From Candidatus Uabimicrobium amorphum (GTDB lineage: Bacteria; Planctomycetota; Uabimicrobiia; Uabimicrobiales; Uabimicrobiaceae), in contig NZ_AP019860.1 of NCBI RefSeq assembly GCF_009002475.1, positions 6,648,501 to 6,712,500 of the forward strand: 64,000 nucleotides of DNA. Reading direction: 5' to 3'. Of the stretch, positions 35,709 through 44,691 are shown piece after piece (position 1 is the stretch's first letter; the number at the start of each line of letters is the position of its first letter). The notes beneath the pieces were generated by a model, which did not search any database, was not told the origin of the DNA, and was given only the letters and a program-made list of their open reading frames with translations. A program made the translations under genes and the position numbers.

Positions 35709-37340
35709 TCATATTAGATATCCAATCCAAGCAATAAAAAGACTAAAAATAATCGCGGCAATCATTTGCCTTAGTGTAAGTTTTAAGGCAAATTTTACGT
35801 TTATTTCTTTAGCCACAGTAAATAATGTGACAATGCAAGGAAGTAAAACACCTGCCAGATAAACCACTGTCAATATCTGAACTGGATGACTTATGGCAAT
35901 TTTGATCCCATCCATCGCAGGATTAAGAAGTCCAATTGCAATACCATCTTTTCTGATGGATCCCAATACAACACTTGCCGCTGCTTCTCCCGGAAGATTA
36001 AATAAAGTCATTACTGGTGACATGAGTGAAGCCAGTGCTTCAATAACGCCTAACCAATTTAGCACTCCTGCAATTAAGCAAATAACTATAAATATAGGAA
36101 AAGCAACCCTGAAAAACTCTTTCACTAACGCAAAGACTTCTGCTTTTGTTGCATTTAGTGAAGGCCACTGCATAAAATCTCGTTCGCTAATAACCAATTT
36201 ACTACTAAATATTCTTGCCTTTTTGGGCGTTGTTACCCAGAGATAAATCAAAGTCGTGATGGCTAAAATTAGAAGATATGGAATAATCAAGTAATCCATT
36301 TTAGCCGCGGCAAAAACCGCAATTGTGGCAGGAAGTTGGTAAGAACAAGCTGCACCAAAAGAAATGGCCGAAATACAATTACCACGCGTACAAGAAGAAC
36401 AAGATCTTGTGCTGATCACTGCTGGTACGTTACATCCAAAACCCATTACAATGCGTACAACATCACGTCCGACTATACCAAAGGGAGCTACCAATGGGTG
36501 AATTGTTAATGTTAGTCTATCAACCAAGCCGCTTGTTTTATACAAAGATAAAATAATGGCAAAAAGAAAAACTGTTGGCAATGCGTACAAAACCAAAAAT
36601 GGAAACATCGAAATAATTCCATAGTCTGTTCCCAACAGGTGGCTGATGGGAGATGGTAGATTGTTAATTTTTTGAATAATCGGATTTAGGCCATTATAAA
36701 CGGTATCATAAAGATTATCGGCCAGTAAAATAGCAAATTTGACAGCAACCCAAGCTGGCAATAAAAGCAACAATATTGCGAATAACTTTCCCACTAAGGG
36801 AACTTCAAATATACTTTTTTTCGGCTTGAGAGTAAATTCTACTTGAGTAGTGACTTTTGCTTTTTTGAATATTTGCGGCTTTGTTAAAGTGTCCAGTATG
36901 TGCTGTTTTTCATCAGAGGAAATATTTCTTGTGTCAACGTTTATGATGGGAATTCCTACTTCCTGTTCCAGTTTTTGCAATATTTCTGTGTGGATCTTTG
37001 ATTTTACTAAATCCCAGTGGGTAATAATAATGGCTCCTGGCTTGTCTTGAACTAACGGCAAAAGATCCGATAAGTCCTTATCAATAGAAGTGGCTGTGAT
37101 TACCAAAATAACACAATCGCTATTTGGGATTTCATTTAATGCAAGTTTGGTTGTGAGGGAGTCTGTTTCCAGAAGAATTCCTGGAGTGTCGATAAAGTGG
37201 AACTGACTTGTTTCGTAAGACTGAATATTAATTGTCGTGCCTTTTACTTTTTCTGAGATGGCATTTTTACCAGTTAATGAACGAATAAGTTGACTTTTAC
37301 CAACACTTTCCTTACCGATAAGTATTACAGAATTTTTCAT
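35709..37340 (-). CDS. FeoB-like GTPase-transporter, short and Cys-rich
   Basis: FeoB couples an N-terminal G domain to a membrane ferrous-iron pore. Here the G domain has G1 GKESVGKSQL, G2-like GTTIN and G3 DTPG. The G4 motif NxxD reads THWD, so guanine specificity is in doubt. After a short linker come about eight spans including the core FGCNVPAVISTR. Directly after this the sequence is CSSCTRGNC followed by SFGAACSYQLPA, far richer in cysteine than standard FeoB (which has a single SCSARLP element). At 543 residues it is about 200 shorter than typical FeoB. No feoA is nearby. A 59-aa gene lies just upstream on the same strand, and a Fur-family regulator and COG0523 GTPase lie within 5 kb. 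The transported metal may not be iron. Confidence 0.85.
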   Translation of the reverse strand: MKNSVILIGKESVGKSQLIRSLTGKNAISEKVKGTTINIQSYETSQFHFIDTPGILLETDSLTTKLALNEIPNSDCVILVITATSIDKDLSDLLPLVQDKPGAIIITHWDLVKSKIHTEILQKLEQEVGIPIINVDTRNISSDEKQHILDTLTKPQIFKKAKVTTQVEFTLKPKKSIFEVPLVGKLFAILLLLLPAWVAVKFAILLADNLYDTVYNGLNPIIQKINNLPSPISHLLGTDYGIISMFPFLVLYALPTVFLFAIILSLYKTSGLVDRLTLTIHPLVAPFGIVGRDVVRIVMGFGCNVPAVISTRSCSSCTRGNCISAISFGAACSYQLPATIAVFAAAKMDYLIIPYLLILAITTLIYLWVTTPKKARIFSSKLVISERDFMQWPSLNATKAEVFALVKEFFRVAFPIFIVICLIAGVLNWLGVIEALASLMSPVMTLFNLPGEAAASVVLGSIRKDGIAIGLLNPAMDGIKIAISHPVQILTVVYLAGVLLPCIVTLFTVAKEINVKFALKLTLRQMIAAIIFSLFIAWIGYLI

Positions 37341-37385
37341 TTTTATTTCTACACGATGGAGTTTTAAATTTAGGTTTAGTAATAT

Positions 37386-37420
37386 CCAAATTCCCCAGCT
37401 TTTTCAGCTGAGGAATTTGG
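37386..37420. repeat. 35-bp near-perfect inverted repeat before feoB-like gene
   Basis: CCAAATTCC and GGAATTTGG are continued inwards by CCAGCT and CAGCTG-A, leaving a 4- to 5-base loop. It lies between the 59-aa gene and the FeoB-like gene, in a good place for partial termination or mRNA stabilisation. There is no U-tract. Confidence 0.6.
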
Positions 37421-37436
37421 ATAAACTTTCAGGGAG

Positions 37437-37616
37437 TTAGGCTTTTGTTTTCAACACAACGTTGCTTATATGTGTTATTTGAACTTCGTCAGATGTAGAG
37501 ATACGAACAAACCCACTTGAAATACAGTATTCAACTTCTTGGGCTTTAACTTCGCTATTATTGGCGACAAAGCAAACAGTCACATCACTCATTTTTTGTG
37601 TCATAAATGTTTCCAT
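37437..37616 (-). CDS. Small conserved-looking protein (59 aa) upstream of FeoB-like gene
   Basis: A 60-codon frame starts at an ATG (37616) seven bases after AAAGGA and ends just before the feoB-like leader, on the same strand. The product begins METFMTQKMSDVTVCF and has two cysteines (residues 15 and 31), an alternating beta-like pattern (GFVRISTSDEVQITHI) and no membrane span. A gene at this place in a metal-transport operon could be a FeoA-like or regulatory partner. No FeoA motif is visible. The rest of the 37617-37870 gap has two tiny frames that I do not support. Confidence 0.5.
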   Translation of the reverse strand: METFMTQKMSDVTVCFVANNSEVKAQEVEYCISSGFVRISTSDEVQITHISNVVLKTKA

Positions 37617-37870
37617 GGTAAAATCCTTTTGTTATTTAGCTGCTGTTTTGATTAATCTTGAAGGACCGAACACATCTTACCTTCTAAATCGTAAAAATCG
37701 TGACCTCCGTCGCTCATCTTTTTACTTTAGCTACTTGCTTAACTGCCGCAAGCACAATATTGGTTTTCGTCTTTCATTTTGTAGCAATTAATAGAATAGG
37801 CGTGCTCAAAATTTTTCTTTGACATATTCACTTTTGAGAGCTGATGAGTATTTATTGCCAAATTTACAAG

Positions 37871-38725
37871 TTAGTCATCGTCTGCCCCTGTAATTCTAAA
37901 TCGGGCATAAACAGGTCTATGATCACTAGCTACTTCATGGGCTTTCGGATCATTGTTATAAAAATGATCTTCATCAAAACGATCTATTCTTGTTGTGCCT
38001 GTCCATTCACGAAGATACATGGATTTAAAAAAAATATTGTCATAGCAGTTGGTATCCTTAATCATGGTTTTTTCAAAACCATCAAAAGCCATATACATAG
38101 ATGACTGTCCTATTAAAGGATTCCATTCTTCGCCACCAGGGTTTCGGTTAAAGTCCCCCATTAGTATAATATCTTTTTCATTTCCACGTCGTTCGACATT
38201 GCGAAAAACGTTACTCATCTCCATAACTTCTTTTTTACGTGGAATGGTTGATTTTCCCCAAATAACATGTGTTGTTATTATTGTAAAATCAAAATTCCCG
38301 GCCTTAAAACTTGCCGTCGCGGGTTTTCGCGCGAATTTGAATTTTCCAGAATACAACTTAGGCGTTGTGATTACTTTAATAAAGCTGGAGTCATAGATAA
38401 ATCCATAGTATTCGATATGGGTACCACTGCCAACACCAGAACTCATAACGTATTTGTACTTTTTCGAAGAGGTCTCGTCCATAATTTGAGTTAATCTTTT
38501 AAGAACCTTTTCATCACGAAGTTCAATGATCGACAACAAGTCATACTCTCTTGCCACTTCGGAGATTTTTCGCAATTCACTGTCAGTTCTGCTAGCATCC
38601 GAAAGAATTCTTATATTCCAAGAGGCCATTTTAAGATACGTTCTTCTTTGATTTTGAGAAAATACCAAAGGGGTGAGTAATAAAATCATTGAAATGATAA
38701 TGGCTATTCTTTGCCTAGTAAGCAT
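37871..38725 (-). CDS. Secreted endonuclease/exonuclease/phosphatase-family (DNase I-like) protein
   Basis: A signal peptide (MLTRQRIAIIISMILLLTPLVFSQ) precedes a 260-residue EEP-fold domain. The catalytic set is visible: Asn in ASWNIRIL, Glu in SIIELRDE, the His in THVIWG, the pair MGDFNRN and the closing SDHRPVYARF. These match DNase I-like nucleases more than sphingomyelinases or inositol phosphatases, which differ around the GDFN element. Exported DNases can free phosphate, nucleosides or divalent metals from extracellular DNA. AAGGA precedes the ATG. It is divergent from the COG0523 gene, and a weak half-copy of the local palindrome (38785-38801) lies between them. Confidence 0.85.
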   Translation of the reverse strand: MLTRQRIAIIISMILLLTPLVFSQNQRRTYLKMASWNIRILSDASRTDSELRKISEVAREYDLLSIIELRDEKVLKRLTQIMDETSSKKYKYVMSSGVGSGTHIEYYGFIYDSSFIKVITTPKLYSGKFKFARKPATASFKAGNFDFTIITTHVIWGKSTIPRKKEVMEMSNVFRNVERRGNEKDIILMGDFNRNPGGEEWNPLIGQSSMYMAFDGFEKTMIKDTNCYDNIFFKSMYLREWTGTTRIDRFDEDHFYNNDPKAHEVASDHRPVYARFRITGADDD

Positions 38726-38960
38726 ATTGTCGTTCCTTAAAATTTATACATCTATTTGCGAAAAATGAACTAAGATTCAGTAAAACGCAATCGAAATGCA
38801 GAAAAAAATAGGTTGTCAATTTTGTTCAGAAGTTGCCATTACAAAAAAATGGAACACGGAAACTTCTGTAATTAAAAGAAATATGGGCCTGGGAAATATT
38901 TTTCTACAAAATGAAAGGTGTAGTTGCCCATTTTGTCATTGTATATGTTACAATAATAAA

Positions 38961-38977
38961 ATGCAAGTCGATTGCAT
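38961..38977. promoter_or_regulatory. Predicted Fur-family operator (ATGCAA-N5-TTGCAT) before COG0523 gene
   Basis: ATGCAAGTCGATTGCAT is a perfect 6+6 palindrome with AAA/TTT flanks, 58 bases before the COG0523 start. A possible promoter just upstream (TTGCCC, 19 bases, TACAAT at 38948-38953) would put the operator at the start of transcription, a repressing place. The half-site spacing equals the Nur box (tTGCaa-N5-ttGCAA) of actinobacterial Fur-family proteins. Confidence 0.75.
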
Positions 38978-39035
38978 TTTTGTTGTTGGTTTCAAGATGG
39001 AAAAGATGTTTTGAGATGAAGGTTGAAGAGGTGAT

Positions 39036-40037
39036 ATGAAAAGAAGAAAAAAAATTTTAGGCACACCAACCAATATTATCACTGGGTTTCTTGGCGCAGG
39101 AAAAACTACTGCAATTTTACATTTGTTAAAAAGTAAGCCAGAAAATGAAAGATGGGCTGTTTTAGTTAATGAATTTGGTGAAATTGGTGTAGATGGTAGT
39201 ATGTTTGAAGGAAAATATGGAGAAAAACAGGGGGTTTTTATTCGTGAGGTTCCAGGAGGTTGCATGTGTTGTATGGCAGGATTACCAATGCAAATTGCTT
39301 TGAACGTATTGCTTGCTCAAGCACAGCCCGATCGACTACTCATTGAACCGACGGGTTTAGGTCATCCGCTAGAGGTGTTAAATGTACTGTCCAGTGAGCA
39401 CTATCAAGAGTGCCTTTCTCTTCATCAAATCGTTACACTTGTGGATGCACGCCTTTTGTCCGATCGTCGTTATACGGAGAATGAAACCTTTAATCAACAA
39501 ATTGCTATTGCTGATGTCATTGTAGGCAATAAATCTGATCTATATCAGGAGACGGATTGCAATTCTTTAAAGGCCTATGCGGCAATGCAAAGGGCGCAAC
39601 ATGCAAAAATTGTGATTACGAAAAAAGGTATTCTTGAATCTTCTTGGCTCGAAGGTGTCACTCAAGCTTCTGTGACAACGAAGCACCAGCATGCTCATCA
39701 AAAAAAGCAAAAAATTTCCCTGAACGATATACCCATTCCACAATGTGGATATGTAAAAGCTGAAAATAATGGAGAAGGTTTTAAAAGTATCGGGTGGAGG
39801 ATTACACCTGACTGGATCTTTAACCGCAAAAAATTGTTTTTGCTGTTTAGTGGGTTTAATGTTGAGCGTCTAAAGGGTGTTTTTATTACTGACGATGGTA
39901 TCTTTGCTTACAACCTAACTTCTGACGCAATTTTAACAGAAATAGCACTTGATGAATGTGTGGAAAGCCGTGTTGAAATAATTGCTGCGGATATTGATGG
40001 TGAATGGGAAAAACAACTCATGGAGTGCACCAACTAA
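39036..40037 (+). CDS. COG0523 (CobW/ZagA-type) metallochaperone GTPase
   Basis: COG0523 proteins are G3E GTPases that deliver metal, often zinc, to target enzymes under limitation. The 333-residue product has Walker A GFLGAGKTT near residue 18, the family-defining CxCC metal site in GGCMCC near 77, the Walker B/IEPTG region and NKSD near 160. A His-rich linker (KHQHAHQKK) separates it from a CobW C-terminal domain. AGAGG lies five bases before the ATG. A palindromic operator lies just upstream and a Fur-family gene just downstream on the same strand, which supports metal-controlled expression. A decayed second COG0523 fragment lies at 47.3 kb. Confidence 0.9.
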   Translation: MKRRKKILGTPTNIITGFLGAGKTTAILHLLKSKPENERWAVLVNEFGEIGVDGSMFEGKYGEKQGVFIREVPGGCMCCMAGLPMQIALNVLLAQAQPDRLLIEPTGLGHPLEVLNVLSSEHYQECLSLHQIVTLVDARLLSDRRYTENETFNQQIAIADVIVGNKSDLYQETDCNSLKAYAAMQRAQHAKIVITKKGILESSWLEGVTQASVTTKHQHAHQKKQKISLNDIPIPQCGYVKAENNGEGFKSIGWRITPDWIFNRKKLFLLFSGFNVERLKGVFITDDGIFAYNLTSDAILTEIALDECVESRVEIIAADIDGEWEKQLMECTN

Positions 40038-40208
40038 AGATTTTAAATGTGTAAAACACAGTAAAGTTGTTTGTGAGGAGGTTATTTGTAAATACAATAA
40101 ACTGAAAGTCTAACAATAATAAAATGCCCAACAATAAAATAGCCATTATTCATGAGGGTTTTCGTTAAAGATTTATTTTATTGCAAAAAAAAGGGATTGT
40201 GTCTAAAA

Positions 40209-40225
40209 ATGCAATCCGATTGTTT
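40209..40225. promoter_or_regulatory. Predicted operator, diverged copy, before fur-family gene
   Basis: ATGCAATCCGATTGTTT keeps the left half and TTG of the right half of the local ATGCAA-N5-TTGCAT palindrome, 41 bases before the regulator's start. It suggests autoregulation. A second shared element, ACAATAATAAAATGC, occurs both at 40113-40127 and at 38950-38964 (overlapping the cobW operator), which points to an ancestral duplication of the control region. The 229-base gap holds nothing else clear. Confidence 0.6.
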
Positions 40226-40266
40226 TTTTAGAGCTGTTATGATAGGTACATTTTTTTAGGACATGG

Positions 40267-40695
40267 ATGCAAATCATGAGCAATAACAATATTTGTAGTA
40301 TTCATATATTAAGAAAAGCAAAGCTCAGTAATACAAAAATTCGCAAATCTATTTTAGAGTTTCTAATACAGAACCATGGGCCATTTTCGATTGAAGAAAT
40401 ACACCAAAAAATTTCGAATTGTGATAGTACAACAGTGTATCGGTGTATAAAAAAATTTGAAAAACATGAGATTGTTGAGAAATGCGATTTTGGTGACAAC
40501 ATCTCACGTTACGAATATAAGTGCCTAGAACATCACCACCATATAATGTGTCGTAGTTGCCATAAAATTGAAATTGTAAAATATTGTTTTGTCAAGGAAA
40601 TGGAGAAAATTTTGATGATGCAGGGCTATAAAGATGTGTCTCACAAGTTGGAATTTTTCGGTATTTGTCAAGACTGCCAAAATGAAAGTGGTTAA
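40267..40695 (+). CDS. Fur-family metal-responsive transcription regulator
   Basis: Fur-family dimers bind DNA when loaded with Fe, Zn, Mn or Ni. The 142-residue protein has the winged-helix half (KIRKSILEFLIQN, then STTVYRCIKKFEKHEIVEK) and the dimer half with the metal-site run HHHIMC. Two structural-zinc CxxC pairs, CRSC and CQDC, are present. The metal cannot be chosen from these motifs. Its gene company (COG0523, FeoB-like, threonyl-tRNA synthetase) suits zinc (Zur), while the palindrome found next to these genes resembles the Nur (nickel) box. AGG six bases before the ATG is the ribosome site. An operator copy upstream implies autoregulation. Confidence 0.9.
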   Translation: MQIMSNNNICSIHILRKAKLSNTKIRKSILEFLIQNHGPFSIEEIHQKISNCDSTTVYRCIKKFEKHEIVEKCDFGDNISRYEYKCLEHHHHIMCRSCHKIEIVKYCFVKEMEKILMMQGYKDVSHKLEFFGICQDCQNESG

Positions 40696-40808
40696 ACATT
40701 TTCGTCCTATGACTTGCAACATACAATTCATTGATCAAACATCCTGACAAAAACAAAATAAAATTACACTTTGTTTATCAGGATGTTTATATGAAATTAA
40801 TATTTACT

Positions 40809-43800
40809 TTAGTTTTTGTCGGGATAAGCAGGTATTTTAGGCAAAGATTGACTCTGTGTCTTTAACTCATCTAGTAAAATTTCAACAGCTTTTTCCAACT
40901 GTTGGTCTTTTCCTGAAAATTCTAGAGCCGGATCATTGGCAATGATGACATCAGGGTCTACTCCGTGTCCTTCTATAAGCCATTTTTTCCCATCTGAACT
41001 ATAAGGTGCAAACTCCGGTTTAAATAAATAACCACCATCTGATAACGGCAATGAACCACGTATTCCTACAACTCCCCCCCATGATCTTTTGCCCACTAAT
41101 TTTCCAAGACCATGTTTTTTGAAACGATAAGGGAAAATGTCACCGTCAGATGCTGAGTGTTCATTCATCAAACATATTTTAGGTCCTAAATGCATTCCTC
41201 CAGGGTTTGTGCCAGGCATAATATTTCTTGCCATATTGACCATCACCAATTTGCGACGCAAACGTTCGATGATCATAGGGGAGACATTACCTCCACCATT
41301 ACCACGTACGTCAATCAGCAACGCTTTTTTCTTTAGTTGTGGATAAAAATATCGGACAAATTGATTCAATCCTTCAACTCCCATATCAGGAATATGGATA
41401 TAGCCAACCTGACCCTTTCCAAGTTTCTCCACTTTTTCGATATTATCATGGACCCAATTGTAATAATACAGATGTTCTTCGTTGGCAACAGGAATTACGG
41501 TTACTTCTCGACTGCCTTTTTCTTGGGGTTTACTATTGATTCTAAGAACAACCTGCTTTCCTGCGGTATCCAGAAGATGATGATAGATATTGTCCATATC
41601 AGTGGTAGCAACTCCATTCACCGCGAGGATATAATCGTTCACTTTCGCGTTTACACCCATAGCCTCTAGTGGAGAACGTAATTTAGAATTCCAGTTTTGT
41701 CCTTTGAGAATTCTGCGAATGCGATAATAAGATGTCGATGCATCTCTTTCCAACTCCGCTCCTAGTAATCCAGTGTAAATCTTCTGCGGCTTAGGCATAT
41801 CACCGGCCCCAACATAAGCATGACCAACATTGAGTTCACCGATCACTTCACCTATTATATACGACAAATCTGCTCGGTGATTGACATGCGCAACAAGTGG
41901 CAGATAGCGATCGTATATTTTGTCCCAATCGACTCCATGCATGTTAGGAGCGTAAAAGAAGTCGCGCATTTGTCGCCAACATTCTCGATATATTTGTCGC
42001 CACTCTTCCTTGCGGTTAAGAGTCATTTTCATTTGCGATAGGTTTAAAGGTTTTTTGAGAGCTAACTTTCCTCCTTTGGGCAGAGGAATGACATAGTAAT
42101 TTCCCTTATGACTTACAAGCATATGCTTTTTACGTGCAGAAATTTGGTAATTACGCGCCTCTCCTAGTACTATCTCTTTCTGTGTACTGAGGTTATACAC
42201 ACACAAATTTGATTTGCGTATATAGTATATGTGGTTGTTGACCACCGATATATTGTAATAACCTCCCCTGGTAATATTGAGACTTAAAGTTCTCGTTTCC
42301 AAACCATCGTCTATACGTATGGTTTCTTTTTTGTTGTCACCTTTTTTGGAAGTTTTTTCGACGGCATCATCCACAATCGTAACTTCGTCGCTTTTAGGTA
42401 TAAAAGGAGATGCCGTGTCTTTACTTAAAATAGTAAAATAGAGACTATCCATATCTTGATAACTGTGGTTCCACTCTGTTTGGCTGTAAGTAGGAGAAAA
42501 ATTGCGTTGCGAAACAAAAAATAGATATTTTCCATCATCACTAAAAACCGGTCCTCTGGCGTTGTACCATTTAGATGTGGCGGCTCTCAATGACCGTTTA
42601 TCTAATGAATAGAGGTAGACTTGTTGGCCAGCATCTACGTCTTGTGAAAATGTAATCCATTTGCTGTCAGGAGACCAAGAATAGTCGCGAATTTCCCACC
42701 TTTTATTTTGCGTGACTTCTGTAATTTTCTTTGTATCAATATCGACATAACGCAAGCGTAGTTTTTTGTCCCCCCACATAATTTTCTTACTGTCTGGTGA
42801 CCATGACAACGAGTATTTATAGGTATCGGCCTTATTTACGAGAATATTTGTTAAGCTTATATCCTTGGTCGGTGCAATATATATATGATCTTCGCCTTTT
42901 TCATCGCTAATATAAGCAATCCATTTACCATCTGGTGACCATACACAAGAACGTTCGTGTATTCCGGAAGATTGAGTCAAGTTGCGCGTAGGGCCATGTT
43001 TTTGGGGAGCAGAAAAAATTTCACCACGGGCATTAAATAGAACTCTATTACCATCGGGCGCTAGAGAATATCCTGTGATGTACTCATTTACATTTTTATA
43101 TTGAGGACGACTATGAGAAAAATCTCCTTTAATGTAAATGGGGATTTGTTTGTATTGATGATTATCCAAATCAAAGCGATACAAATATCCGCCATTTTCG
43201 AATACAATTGCTTTGGGACCTATAGATGGGAATTTAATGTCGAATTCGTTAAAGTCTGTAAGCTGTTGCAACTTTTGCGTTTCTAAATCATAGCAAAATA
43301 GGTTCATCGTTTTGTTACGATCGGAGATGAAATAAATACGATTTTCGTGCCACATAGGAATGATATCTTGTCCCTTATGTTGGGTGATTTGAGTTGTTTG
43401 TTTTGTATCAAAGTCATAAATAGATATGTCATCGGCCATTCCACCGTGATAGCGTTTCCAAGTACGAAATTCGCGAAAAATTTGATTGTAGGCGAGTTTC
43501 TTACCATCTGCAGAAAAAGAACAAAAACCGCCCTTGGGCAACGGTAAGACCGTGGGAATATCCCCTTTTAACTTGACGCTAAAGAGCTGTCCGATAAAGC
43601 TATTGAATGAACGCATACGCGAACGAAAAACAATATTCTTACCGTCAGGGGTCCATGCCATGACGATATTATTAGGTCCCATGCGATCCCACACAAAATC
43701 GCGGTCGAGAGTTGCGGTATATGTGAGGCGCTTTGGTGAGCCACCGTTTGCCGGTACAACATACACTTCTGTGTTGCCGTCATATTGGCCAGTGAAGGCA

Positions 43801-44045
43801 ATAGTTTTGCCATCGGGAGAAAATCGAGCAAACATCTCAAAACCTTCATGGCTAGTTAGACGTTTTGCTAAACCCCCCTCGGAGGAAACGGTATAAAGAT
43901 CACCAGCGTAAGTAAAAACAATATGTTGATGGTGAATATCAGGAAAACGCAAAAGACGTGCTTCCTTTTCGGCGTACGCACAGGAAAAAAAAACAACGAT
44001 TAGTACGAATAATGTTCTAGTATTTATCAATAAATTTTTTATCAA
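40809..44045 (-). CDS. Secreted tricorn-type S41 protease
   Basis: Tricorn proteases break down peptides with a propeller-gated serine active site. After a signal peptide (ending FSCAYAEKE) the 1078-residue protein has two beta-propeller regions of PD40/WD40-like repeats (HEGFEMFARFSPDGKTIAFT, DGNRVLFNARGE, DGKWIAYISDE, DSKWITFSQD and others). A C-terminal helical region and PDZ domain follow, then an S41 core with the catalytic Ser in NEHSASDGD near residue 960 and the preceding VRGNGGG loop. All these match tricorn homologs of bacteria, here exported. The start is a TTG seven bases after AAAGG; no ATG fits the signal peptide. The gene is convergent with the fur-family gene. It is one of at least four exported or membrane peptidases in the window. 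Confidence 0.9.
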   Translation of the reverse strand: MIKNLLINTRTLFVLIVVFFSCAYAEKEARLLRFPDIHHQHIVFTYAGDLYTVSSEGGLAKRLTSHEGFEMFARFSPDGKTIAFTGQYDGNTEVYVVPANGGSPKRLTYTATLDRDFVWDRMGPNNIVMAWTPDGKNIVFRSRMRSFNSFIGQLFSVKLKGDIPTVLPLPKGGFCSFSADGKKLAYNQIFREFRTWKRYHGGMADDISIYDFDTKQTTQITQHKGQDIIPMWHENRIYFISDRNKTMNLFCYDLETQKLQQLTDFNEFDIKFPSIGPKAIVFENGGYLYRFDLDNHQYKQIPIYIKGDFSHSRPQYKNVNEYITGYSLAPDGNRVLFNARGEIFSAPQKHGPTRNLTQSSGIHERSCVWSPDGKWIAYISDEKGEDHIYIAPTKDISLTNILVNKADTYKYSLSWSPDSKKIMWGDKKLRLRYVDIDTKKITEVTQNKRWEIRDYSWSPDSKWITFSQDVDAGQQVYLYSLDKRSLRAATSKWYNARGPVFSDDGKYLFFVSQRNFSPTYSQTEWNHSYQDMDSLYFTILSKDTASPFIPKSDEVTIVDDAVEKTSKKGDNKKETIRIDDGLETRTLSLNITRGGYYNISVVNNHIYYIRKSNLCVYNLSTQKEIVLGEARNYQISARKKHMLVSHKGNYYVIPLPKGGKLALKKPLNLSQMKMTLNRKEEWRQIYRECWRQMRDFFYAPNMHGVDWDKIYDRYLPLVAHVNHRADLSYIIGEVIGELNVGHAYVGAGDMPKPQKIYTGLLGAELERDASTSYYRIRRILKGQNWNSKLRSPLEAMGVNAKVNDYILAVNGVATTDMDNIYHHLLDTAGKQVVLRINSKPQEKGSREVTVIPVANEEHLYYYNWVHDNIEKVEKLGKGQVGYIHIPDMGVEGLNQFVRYFYPQLKKKALLIDVRGNGGGNVSPMIIERLRRKLVMVNMARNIMPGTNPGGMHLGPKICLMNEHSASDGDIFPYRFKKHGLGKLVGKRSWGGVVGIRGSLPLSDGGYLFKPEFAPYSSDGKKWLIEGHGVDPDVIIANDPALEFSGKDQQLEKAVEILLDELKTQSQSLPKIPAYPDKN

Positions 44046-44298
44046 CTTAAAACCTTTCTTCTATTTTTGCTCACAAAACGATCAATGCGTGTGACACAGT
44101 TATCAAAATAGCTATCGTCTGTTTTAGGATTTTAGCTCCTTCTAAACTACATAATTATTGTAAGAAGAGCTGCGCGTTTGCAAAAGTTTATTATTAGATT
44201 TCCTCGTTTTTTCATGTTGGTGTTGATGTTCGTGAACATGATGAACGGGAAAAGATACTCAGATTTATCCAAGTTTTTTAAACAGACGAGGAGGAAAT

Positions 44299-44526
44299 TT
44301 AATTCTTGTCGTGCGATTCCCGTAGGGCGCGTCTAAACCATGAAACAACTCTTTGTCTATGTTCATCACCGTAGAGGTCACGAAATTCTACGGCTTCAGA
44401 ATTGTTGGAATTACTCAATACTTGTATTCGTTTTTCAATAGATTTTTTGGACAGAACTTCTGGGACTTTGGATTTTACTAAAATTAGCCACTCTTCGTAT
44501 GTATTTGGAATAACTACTTCTGTCAT
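44299..44526 (-). CDS. Small soluble protein of unknown function (75 aa) in operator-linked divergon
   Basis: The ATG at 44526 follows AAGGAAG by six bases and is preferred over an upstream in-frame ATG without one. The product is Lys/Glu/Arg-rich and likely helical (TYEEWLILVKSKVPEVLSKK, ending WFRRALRESHDKN). It has no cysteine or membrane span. It is divergent from thrS across a region with two mirror-image operator-promoter units, so it is likely expressed under the same metal signal. I do not recognise the family. The 253 bases between it and the tricorn gene hold no clear feature. Confidence 0.55.
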   Translation of the reverse strand: MTEVVIPNTYEEWLILVKSKVPEVLSKKSIEKRIQVLSNSNNSEAVEFRDLYGDEHRQRVVSWFRRALRESHDKN

Positions 44527-44579
44527 GAATTTCTTCCTTAAATTATCTGACATATTACGTATTATTAATTTGCGGATTT

Positions 44580-44608
44580 ATTTTAAATCAATACCGTTGT
44601 CAGTTAAA
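44580..44608 (-). promoter_or_regulatory. Predicted promoter for the small gene (minus strand)
   Basis: On the minus strand TTTAAC (44608-44603), 17 bases, TAAAAT (44585-44580) is a moderate sigma-70 promoter. An operator lies exactly seven bases upstream of its -35, the same offset as for the plus-strand promoter. Confidence 0.45.
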
Positions 44609-44615
44609 CATAAAA

Positions 44616-44632
44616 ACGCAATTAAATTGCAT
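44616..44632. promoter_or_regulatory. Predicted Fur-family operator, copy A
   Basis: ACGCAATTAAATTGCAT is one mismatch from a perfect ATGCAA-N5-TTGCAT palindrome. It is the exact reverse complement of copy B at 44668-44684. With flanks, the inverted match extends over 24 bases (44612-44635 against 44665-44688). Confidence 0.75.
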
Positions 44633-44667
44633 TTTCATTAATCAATAAAGCTTTTTCTGTTAAAAAA

Positions 44668-44684
44668 ATGCAATTTAATTGCGT
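44668..44684. promoter_or_regulatory. Predicted Fur-family operator, copy B
   Basis: ATGCAATTTAATTGCGT lies seven bases upstream of a strong -35 box. Since a site here would not block polymerase directly, it could serve activation, or cooperate with copy A by looping. Confidence 0.75.
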
Positions 44685-44691
44685 TTTTGGC

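Noticed and set aside
37656..37776. Two mini-frames on the minus strand (12 and 21 codons, one ending CACGS) upstream of the 59-aa gene
   Set aside because: No ribosome site and too short to judge by sequence alone.
38796..39014. 72-codon Cys-rich frame (CQFC ... CSCPFCHC) before the COG0523 gene
   Set aside because: No ribosome site, and it runs straight through the predicted promoter and operator at 38948-38977. The cysteines are probably accidental.
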